Source: Haematospirillum jordaniae
GTDB taxonomy: Bacteria; Pseudomonadota; Alphaproteobacteria; Rhodospirillales; Rhodospirillaceae
DNA length: 64,000 nt
Assembly (NCBI RefSeq): GCF_001611975.1
Contig: NZ_CP014525.1
Coordinates: 612,001 to 676,000 of the forward strand
Direction: 5' to 3'
Position numbers and translations under genes: made by a program. The notes beneath the pieces were generated by a model. That model did not search any database. It worked only from the letters and a program-made list of their open reading frames with translations, and was not told the DNA's origin. Position 1 is the stretch's first letter, and the number at the start of each line of letters is the position of its first letter. Shown here one piece after another: positions 54,966 to 62,111 of the stretch.

Positions 54966-57674
54966 TCAGGAAGCAGCTACAGACCCAGTCACAACCCGCT
55001 CGTTATGCCATTCTTCTCTTAAGCTTGCATTGATACGCCGAGCAATACCGGCTAATTGCGCCACCCCATCATCCTTGGCAACACTACGCCTGACAAAAAA
55101 CCACACAGAGCTGGCAACCAGTGCACCTTCGTCCTCATAAACAAAGTGAGGCGCAGACAAATCTTCGGATTCTGCCGCATATCTGTCCAGCGTTGCTACG
55201 CTAATTCCCACTGGCGCTGCAGGCAACATTTCCAAGCCAAGACAGCTCATGCAAGACTGTGCAAACCCTGTATCTGACGCCAAACTGAGAGTAAAACGGT
55301 CATAAGATTCGGACATCCCCAGATCCATATGGCAGACAATCGCAACGATACCACCCATGCCAACCAAGTCAGCAAGCTCTGCAAGATACCCAAAGATCTC
55401 GTCAAGACCAGCTCCGCGACGGAAACGATCCTTAACAAGGGAAACCACAACCCCGTATGGAGCACCGCTCCTCGGGAGTGCAGGGAGAACGTGAATTCGG
55501 GAAGGCTCACACCACACTTTCTCAACGTGGGGGAAGTCGTGTGAACCATCCAAAACAACATCGACACGGTGGTAGTGGTTACTCAGAAAATGATGAATAG
55601 CATCCGCATGCTGCCCAACAATAACCAGCGAGCGTTGCCCCCCATCACCCCATCCCAAACGTTCCAAGACAGCAAGAACATGGCAACGGAACCAAATCCC
55701 GCGAGATCTGCGAAGAATATTTGCAGCAAATGCCCCTGTAAAATAATGCCTTGCAAAACGCAGGAAGTCAGGATCTTCCCAATCCTCAATGGCAGAAAGG
55801 CGTGAAGGATACCGTTCAGGATCCGATGCAGCACACAGAACTGGTACACTCACCCGATGGCGTAGCTGGACTGAATAACGGTCAGCGTCGACACGTTGCC
55901 GCAGGGCTGAAAGTTTTTCTTCATCAATATCTTGTGCTAACTTTGGATGCGTGGATAAGGTTAAAAGACCATCAGCCACCCTCAAGGCTTCCCTCCAAGA
56001 TCTTGGCACAACCTCAGAACTCTCTACCATCTCATATAGTATCGTGGATAACCGTACAGCCTCCGTGATAGGTACGGGCTGACGCCGTCCCATAGCAGCC
56101 CTCAACCACCTCCCCAACTCCCGGGGATCACACCTTTCATCTGCGTTCTGTTCTGGAACAATAACGTATCCCTGTCGGACACGGGTGCTGAATGGCGTAC
56201 GATTAACCGAGAGATGGCTATGAACCAACCCCTCGAAATGGTTATGCATGGCGTTGACAGCGATGATCCTTCGCAGGGGCTGCCCAGCAACATGAGCCCC
56301 CGCCTCGATGTCAACCAGCTGCAAAAACCCACGACGCACCGGAGCAACAGCATTCATGTCGGCAATCGACCACTTGCGCTGCCTATAGCCATCCTGTCCT
56401 CGGGAACACACCCCAAACTCAAAAACAAAGACATCAGCGTGCCGTAGCACCTGAGTATCGGCAACAACCTGAATGTTTTTACCTTTTTCTATATCAATGA
56501 GATGGGCCACGCTTTCCGCTACCCATACAGGATTGGATGCCCCCCCAGAAGCAACCATGGCATCACCAAACAGCTGGAGCAAAGAGGCTCCGGTACCAAA
56601 CCAGCCGATAATATCCTGCGGAGCAATATTGATCAGGAGGTCCAGTAAATGGGGAACCGTATGCTCAACCGGATAGTCGAGACTATCATAAGTATCAAGT
56701 TCATAACGACTCTCAAAACAATGCGCAGGCATTCTGGGAAGAACGGCCTTCAATCCATCGATGAACAAAGTACTCCGTACGGAAGAAAGACAGAATTCCT
56801 CAAGCTCAATGCCGTTAAGTCCCCACGTTTCAGAACATGCAGGCACGTCAGCAACCGTAACATTATCAAAAAAACGCCGAAGGTCGTTCTCCGGACGCTG
56901 ATGCCCGCTGTGAAAGGACCCAACAACACGAGTATGGCCGAGATGAAAACCACTTAAACAATCTGTAGCATCATGAACGTCACCAAAGTGAATCTGCATG
57001 CGCTTTGCAAAGTTTGAGTCTACATGCCAACCATGAATCATTTGTTCATTGAAGCCACCAACTGCAAAGAAGTCCTCCCTAGTAACCAGCTGGAAATCTC
57101 CGGGTGCATCAAATTGCACAGGATGAGGGCAACAAACAACTTCTTTCAGATGCAGATCAAGACCAAGCTGCTCCAGATCCTTGATAATCTGCCTCGGCTT
57201 GAAACGATCAAAGCACTCCCACAGAGTGTCAGGAACCTCAAATCTGGGTAAACAATAGTAGCCCCGCTCAAGACTGGAAAAGGCTTCAGATAGTGTGGCA
57301 AAAGGCCCACGTGGAATGAAAACCATGTCCGTATTTGTAGATAAAATCCAAGAATTTCGATGATTAGAGCGACGTACACCGACATTACGGGCTATAGGCT
57401 CTATTGCCATCAAATGCGTCTTGAGCCGAATATGTTCATGATCACGAGACCTGACCCGTATAATACGCAATTTCTTCCACACTGTGGGCGTAAGTGTATC
57501 CCTTATAGATTCGGGAAAGGTCGGCAGATCATCAGGCGTATTATAATCAACAAAAACGATCTCATCACCTAGATCACCCAGCATCTCTGCCAAGCAATTG
57601 AGGCTTATAGCGGCGCGCTTGTGCAAATTATAGCCATGAGAGTCATTGCGGCCATAGACAATGATCGATATCAC
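54966..57674 (-). CDS. Large GT-A-type glycosyltransferase-like protein (copy 1)
   Basis: 902-residue protein starting with GTG. The N-terminal 270 residues resemble a GT-A glycosyltransferase: SIIVYGRNDSHGYNLHKR, EIVFVDYNTPDDLPTF, the presumed metal-site STNTDMVFIPRGPF (about residues 112-125), and acceptor-side FNEQMIHGWHVDSNFAKR. A middle region follows (GWFGTGASLLQLF, DVFVFEFG, RIIAVNAMHNHFEGLV), then a part with EDWEDPDFLRFARHYFTGAFAANIL and a C-terminal Rossmann-like segment (RSLVIVGQHADAIHHFL, VVLDGSHDF, GGIVAIVCHMDLGMSESYD). The same architecture recurs at 62099. The donor and acceptor are not known. Confidence 0.65.
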   Translation of the reverse strand: MISIIVYGRNDSHGYNLHKRAAISLNCLAEMLGDLGDEIVFVDYNTPDDLPTFPESIRDTLTPTVWKKLRIIRVRSRDHEHIRLKTHLMAIEPIARNVGVRRSNHRNSWILSTNTDMVFIPRGPFATLSEAFSSLERGYYCLPRFEVPDTLWECFDRFKPRQIIKDLEQLGLDLHLKEVVCCPHPVQFDAPGDFQLVTREDFFAVGGFNEQMIHGWHVDSNFAKRMQIHFGDVHDATDCLSGFHLGHTRVVGSFHSGHQRPENDLRRFFDNVTVADVPACSETWGLNGIELEEFCLSSVRSTLFIDGLKAVLPRMPAHCFESRYELDTYDSLDYPVEHTVPHLLDLLINIAPQDIIGWFGTGASLLQLFGDAMVASGGASNPVWVAESVAHLIDIEKGKNIQVVADTQVLRHADVFVFEFGVCSRGQDGYRQRKWSIADMNAVAPVRRGFLQLVDIEAGAHVAGQPLRRIIAVNAMHNHFEGLVHSHLSVNRTPFSTRVRQGYVIVPEQNADERCDPRELGRWLRAAMGRRQPVPITEAVRLSTILYEMVESSEVVPRSWREALRVADGLLTLSTHPKLAQDIDEEKLSALRQRVDADRYSVQLRHRVSVPVLCAASDPERYPSRLSAIEDWEDPDFLRFARHYFTGAFAANILRRSRGIWFRCHVLAVLERLGWGDGGQRSLVIVGQHADAIHHFLSNHYHRVDVVLDGSHDFPHVEKVWCEPSRIHVLPALPRSGAPYGVVVSLVKDRFRRGAGLDEIFGYLAELADLVGMGGIVAIVCHMDLGMSESYDRFTLSLASDTGFAQSCMSCLGLEMLPAAPVGISVATLDRYAAESEDLSAPHFVYEDEGALVASSVWFFVRRSVAKDDGVAQLAGIARRINASLREEWHNERVVTGSVAAS

Positions 57675-57690
57675 AGCCCCCCCTTAATCC

Positions 57691-58105
57691 TTACTTAACA
57701 AACTGATAAGAGAAACATACGGACCTTGCCTTGATTAAAAGATAACGGCCCAAGCAAGGCTCCAAAATCCGGAACCTAGTGCGTGCAATATCCAAACCGG
57801 GTTCCAACAAATCAAGCCCGCTATAATCCGCTCCGGCTCGCACAAAATTCACGGCATCGGCCCCTATACTACAGCCTGATCTCCAAGACGCTCTTCCCAT
57901 ACCAGCGCGAGAAATCTGCAAAGCTTGGGATATGGGATTCAACAAAATATTTACACGGCTCAATCTCGTCAAAATAAGCTTCAGTACCAACCGACAAGCG
58001 CAAATGACGAATGTTGCAGGGTCGGAAATCCCAATAAGTGCACACGTTCTCGATATCATCAAGCATGGCAAACCTATAGAAAAAAACAGACCGCAAAAAA
58101 TACAC
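57691..58105 (-). pseudogene. SAM-dependent methyltransferase fragment with a frameshift
   Basis: Frame 1 (from 58105) reads VCTYWDFRPCNIRHL, SVGTEAYFDEIEPCKYFVESHIPSFADFSR and YGKSVLEI, the start of a class I methyltransferase. It then stops after two codons. In the other frame it continues GCSIGADAVNFVRAGADYSGLDLLEPGLDIARTRF. Removing the single base at 57877 restores VLEIGCSIGAD, motif I. After RILEP the frame ends within 25 residues, so the 3' part of the gene is missing as well. A remnant, probably non-functional; the true start could be at 58066. Confidence 0.75.
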
Positions 58106-58498
58106 AACATAATCAATACGATCAATATCAATAAAAAATCGTATTTGGGCATATTATAAGAATGTCGGTTCCATTTAATCATGAAATACGATCTCATCAC
58201 TATGTTAGCTTATATCACTATAACAAATAAATAATATCATTCTTATTCAAACAAAACTATTTGATAGAATCTCCGCATATGGTCATTGCACCAGACCATG
58301 AACAGATTTAATCTCTATTAATCAATGTATTTTTCCGTTTCTCAACGACATTATCACAACAAGATTGACCTTGAAGCTTTACTGATATGAACGGTCTCGG
58401 AAAAAAGGACAACGCACAAGAACAGACCTGATCAAGGCACAAACTGCGACTGCGCGTCAGTCTACTGGGGCGAATAGAACACATAGGGGCAAACAAAT
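58106..58498. other. A+T-rich divergent intergenic region
   Basis: About 390 bases between the two arms of the glycan island, strongly A+T-rich from 58130 to 58340. No intact gene. It probably carries the promoter of the nucleotide-sugar dehydrogenase; a TTGACC at about 58367 could be a -35 element, but no well-spaced partner is convincing. Confidence 0.45.
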
Positions 58499-59851
58499 AT
58501 GAACGTTTCCGTCATTGGCCTTGGCAAACTAGGGGCACCTTTGGCTGCTGTTCTTGCTGCTAAAGGTCATAATGTTATCGGCGTTGATCTCAATAACTGC
58601 ACTGTGCAATCGATTAACAATGGCATAGCACCAGTTGATGAGCCTCAACTTCAGGACATGATCAACCGGGCACAGGGCCGACTGTCGGCAACAACCTGCT
58701 TCAGGATAGCAGCACTTGATTCAGATGTTACATGTATTATTGTTCCGACCCCCAGCGACACAAAGGGTGCCTTCTCAAATACTCATGTGCTGAATGCAAT
58801 AAGAGAACTTGGCAACAATATACGATCCAAGTCCTCCTACCATGTCGTATGCATCACAAGTACAGTCATGCCGGGTTCATGTGATGGTGAAATCCGGTCT
58901 ACACTTGAATCGGCTTCAGGGCGGCGCGTGGGCTTTGACATTGGCCTGTGCTACAGCCCGGAATTCATTGCCTTGGGCCGGGTTATCCACGACCTCATGC
59001 ATCCCGATATGGTGCTGGTTGGAGAATCAGACCCCCGTGCCGGAGAAATTGTCTCTGATCTTATTCTTTCCGCCTGCACCGGAACACCTCCGGTGCAGCG
59101 TATGAATCTGGTCAATGCAGAACTCACAAAGATCACGGTCAATACATTTGTCACAACCAAGATTTCTTATGCGAACATGCTTTCAGATATCTGTGATCGC
59201 CTGCCGGGAGCCGATGTAAAAGTCCTGACCTCAGCCTTGGGTCTTGATAGCAGAATTGGCAGTAAATACCTGCAGGGCGCGACTGGCTATGGAGGCCCCT
59301 GCTTCCCGCGCGATAATATTGCATTTTCTTCCATGGCACGTGCCTTGGGTGCCAGTCCGCTTCTGGCTGAAGCAACAGAAACCATAAATCAGATGCAGCT
59401 GGACCGCATGGCTAACAAGATTACGACCTGCACAAGAAAGGGAGACACGGTCGCAGTCCTTGGCCTGTCCTATAAACCTGATACCAGCGTTGTGGAAGAA
59501 AGCCATGGTATCAAGCTGGCCCAAAAACTGGCTAAAACAGGGTTCAAGGTGCTCTGTCATGATCCAAAGGCCGGGTCAACCGCACAGGCTGTTCTGGGTC
59601 AAGATGCATGGATCGTCATATCTGCAGCTGAGGCTATCACTGCCGCCCAAACAATCGTGGTGATGACCCCCTGGCAAGAATACGGCACCCTCTCTCATGA
59701 ACCTTTTCAACGCACCGGACGACCTGTGACCGTTATCGACCCGTGGAGAATCGTACCACATGCCATAGCCAAAGTCGCTCACATGGAAATACCCGGCCGA
59801 AACAACACATCATCAATGCTGAAGCATGATGAAACCGTTGTCACAGTCTGA
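58499..59851 (+). CDS. UDP-glucose/GDP-mannose dehydrogenase family protein
   Basis: NAD-dependent nucleotide-sugar 6-dehydrogenase that makes a uronic acid sugar donor. N-terminal NAD motif VSVIGLGKLGAPLAAVLAAKGHNVIGVD, substrate segment CYSPEFIALG, central dimer-domain LVNAELTKITVNTFVTTKISYAN, catalytic cysteine in GATGYGGPCFPRDN, and C-terminal LGLSYKPDTSVVEESHG. 450 residues. Which nucleotide sugar is used cannot be told. It opens the plus-strand arm; the epimerase gene starts 18 bases downstream. Confidence 0.93.
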   Translation: MNVSVIGLGKLGAPLAAVLAAKGHNVIGVDLNNCTVQSINNGIAPVDEPQLQDMINRAQGRLSATTCFRIAALDSDVTCIIVPTPSDTKGAFSNTHVLNAIRELGNNIRSKSSYHVVCITSTVMPGSCDGEIRSTLESASGRRVGFDIGLCYSPEFIALGRVIHDLMHPDMVLVGESDPRAGEIVSDLILSACTGTPPVQRMNLVNAELTKITVNTFVTTKISYANMLSDICDRLPGADVKVLTSALGLDSRIGSKYLQGATGYGGPCFPRDNIAFSSMARALGASPLLAEATETINQMQLDRMANKITTCTRKGDTVAVLGLSYKPDTSVVEESHGIKLAQKLAKTGFKVLCHDPKAGSTAQAVLGQDAWIVISAAEAITAAQTIVVMTPWQEYGTLSHEPFQRTGRPVTVIDPWRIVPHAIAKVAHMEIPGRNNTSSMLKHDETVVTV

Positions 59852-59869
59852 AGACAGGAGGACCAGAGC

Positions 59870-60883
59870 GTGAAGTGCGTAACGACAGAAGATTCTGTTC
59901 TTGTAGCCGGTGGTGGCGGTTTCATTGGTGGTTTTCTGACCAAGAAACTGGTTGAGGCCGGAGCGCGCCATATCAGAGTCGTAGATATCAAGCCAAAAGA
60001 AACATGGTACCAACTGATTCCGGAAGCCGAGAATCTGCAACTGGACCTCCGCAACAGTGATGCAGCTCAACAGGCTGTTGCGGGAACCAGCAGGATATTC
60101 AATCTTGCTTGTGACATGGGCGGCATGGGGTTCATCGAGAATCACCGCGCCGATTGCATGGTCTCGGTTCTGATCAATACACACCTCCTGATGGCTGCCC
60201 GCAATCAGGATATCAAGGGTTACTTCTACGCATCATCAGCCTGCGTCTATAATGCTGAGAAACAGAAACAGGCCACTGTTGTCCCCCTTCGTGAAGACGA
60301 TGCCTATCCTGCAATGCCGGAAGATGGTTATGGATGGGAGAAACTGTTTTCGGAACGAATGTGCCGACATTTCCGGGAAGATTACAAGATCCCCACGCAA
60401 GTAGCCCGCTTCCATAATGTTTATGGACCATACGGCACCTACGATGGTGGCCGGGAAAAAGCGCCAGCTGCTATCTGCCGCAAGGTTATTCAGGCAAAAT
60501 TGAGCGGACACCATGAAATCGAGATTTGGGGTGATGGGGAGCAGACACGCAGCTTCATGTACATAGATGACTGCCTGCATGGCATAGACCTGATCACCTC
60601 CAGCCCTGTACATGATCCCCTTAATCTTGGATCTGACCAACTTGTAACCATCAACACACTTGTCGATATCGCCGAAGACATTGCCGGCATCAAACTGAAG
60701 CGCCGTTATGCCCTGAACGCACCGAAAGGGGTTCGAGGGCGCAACTCAGACAACACAAAGATCAAGGAGCTACTGGGCTGGGCCCCGTGCACACCGCTCC
60801 GTGAAGGACTGGAGATAACCTATCGGTGGATCCATGACCAAATGACGGCACCTGCAGAGAAAAAACATCCCGCTTATTGCTGA
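59870..60883 (+). CDS. NAD-dependent sugar epimerase/dehydratase
   Basis: Extended SDR enzyme of 337 residues. Glycine motif VAGGGGFIGGFLTKKLVEAG, DMGGMGFIENHRAD, catalytic Ser/Tyr/Lys with SSACVYN and GYGWEKLFSERMC, and ARFHNVYGPYGTYDGGREKAPAAI. These segments resemble GDP-mannose 3,5-epimerase-like and related nucleotide-sugar epimerases. The GTG start at 59870 is supported by AGGAGG 9 bases upstream. Likely acts on the product of the adjacent dehydrogenase or a sister sugar. Confidence 0.9.
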   Translation: MKCVTTEDSVLVAGGGGFIGGFLTKKLVEAGARHIRVVDIKPKETWYQLIPEAENLQLDLRNSDAAQQAVAGTSRIFNLACDMGGMGFIENHRADCMVSVLINTHLLMAARNQDIKGYFYASSACVYNAEKQKQATVVPLREDDAYPAMPEDGYGWEKLFSERMCRHFREDYKIPTQVARFHNVYGPYGTYDGGREKAPAAICRKVIQAKLSGHHEIEIWGDGEQTRSFMYIDDCLHGIDLITSSPVHDPLNLGSDQLVTINTLVDIAEDIAGIKLKRRYALNAPKGVRGRNSDNTKIKELLGWAPCTPLREGLEITYRWIHDQMTAPAEKKHPAYC

Positions 60884-60896
60884 CGGATAGAAAATC

Positions 60897-62111
60897 TTGG
60901 CCTCCGCCCCCCTGATTCTGGAACAGGCTCTGGCCCGAAGTATCGGAGAGGAATGGCATCCATGCTCCGGAACCCGATGGAACCATCCTCTTCTGGATGC
61001 GGTTGGGCCTGTCCTGTGTTCATTTGCACATTGGATTGCGTCACAGCATGACCCAAACCAACCCCTGTTCTGCATATTGCGTGAGGGACAACTGATCGGT
61101 CATCTGGTTCAAGCGCTGGGGATACCTGCGGTTCATGATATCAGCCTGAACCGCCGCCTATGCCTTAAGGCGGCGGTTCTCTCTGCCGAGGATGAAGAAG
61201 GTCTGTTGAATATCCTGACACGCGCTCGCAGACGCCCAATGATGGTCAAGGAAGCCATCATAGAGATGGAACTGCCGCACCCCCCGCTCCCTGGAAGCAC
61301 ACCACTAGTCGCCAATTCCCCTGAACTTGCAGCATTCCTTTCCTGGCTCCGGGAGCCAGGTCCAGCAGAAGCGCTGATAACCGCCACATCGGGTCTGCGC
61401 ACACGTCTTCTTGCCTATCTTGAACGTATCGGGGCCTTGGACAACAGGCAGATTATCCTTGCAGACTTGGGCTATGCCACGAATATCCAGAATGCCCTGC
61501 AGAAAATTCTGCAGCATGAAAAGAAAGATATCACCACACTGGGGCTGTATCTTTTAACCACACCCGGTGCCAGCTGGACTATCCAGCGCGGTGGGACGGT
61601 GCGTTCATATTTGGCTCACCTAGGAAAGCCGGAATGGTTCACTCACCTGTTCACCCGAACACCAGAGCCACTCGAAACTCTATGCACGAATGTCGATGGC
61701 CCACTGATCGATTATACGGTCGACGGATTACCGGTACGGCTTCCATCCCTATTGCCATTGAAACAAACAAAAGCCGTCAAGCTTTTACAGGCAGCGCTGC
61801 TAACAGAGGCAAAAGCATCCTTGAGAATCCATGCAGCAGCAGCTCGGCTAAAACTGGCTCGCTTCCTTTCTTTACCCACTCTTGAAGAAACCGACATCTT
61901 GGCCCCATGGGTTTATGAAGAAACCCTGGACGCCAGCACACGACGACTAGCACCCGCTTCCGTCGGCAATCCATGGAATCTAGATCGCACCGCCATGCCA
62001 TGGCCGGCTGGCGCAGCCCGTCAGGCAGGATGGACAGACGAACAACTGCTGTATGAAGCCAAAGCCCTTGCGCTCCCTGCACTTGGACCAGAAAACCAAT
62101 GCTGTCCCTGA
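60897..62111 (+). CDS. HAD-related protein of glycan clusters, function unknown
   Basis: 404 residues, TTG start at 60897 (no ATG nearby), 13 bases after the epimerase stop. The segments PLFCILREGQLIGHLVQ and DNRQIILADLGYATNIQNALQKIL resemble the 'REG' and 'DLGW-GTIQ' motifs of HAD-superfamily-related proteins found in surface-polysaccharide loci, but the nucleophile DxD of HAD phosphatases is not obvious. Helical N- and C-terminal parts are not recognised. It overlaps the next gene by 13 bases. A role in glycan assembly is inferred from position. Confidence 0.55.
   Translation: MASAPLILEQALARSIGEEWHPCSGTRWNHPLLDAVGPVLCSFAHWIASQHDPNQPLFCILREGQLIGHLVQALGIPAVHDISLNRRLCLKAAVLSAEDEEGLLNILTRARRRPMMVKEAIIEMELPHPPLPGSTPLVANSPELAAFLSWLREPGPAEALITATSGLRTRLLAYLERIGALDNRQIILADLGYATNIQNALQKILQHEKKDITTLGLYLLTTPGASWTIQRGGTVRSYLAHLGKPEWFTHLFTRTPEPLETLCTNVDGPLIDYTVDGLPVRLPSLLPLKQTKAVKLLQAALLTEAKASLRIHAAAARLKLARFLSLPTLEETDILAPWVYEETLDASTRRLAPASVGNPWNLDRTAMPWPAGAARQAGWTDEQLLYEAKALALPALGPENQCCP

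Noticed and set aside
57691..58200. A 169-aa membrane-like protein
   Set aside because: Its first half is the antisense-like wrong frame of the methyltransferase; the apparent hydrophobic N-terminus arises from A+T-rich non-coding sequence and the second half is the shifted methyltransferase.
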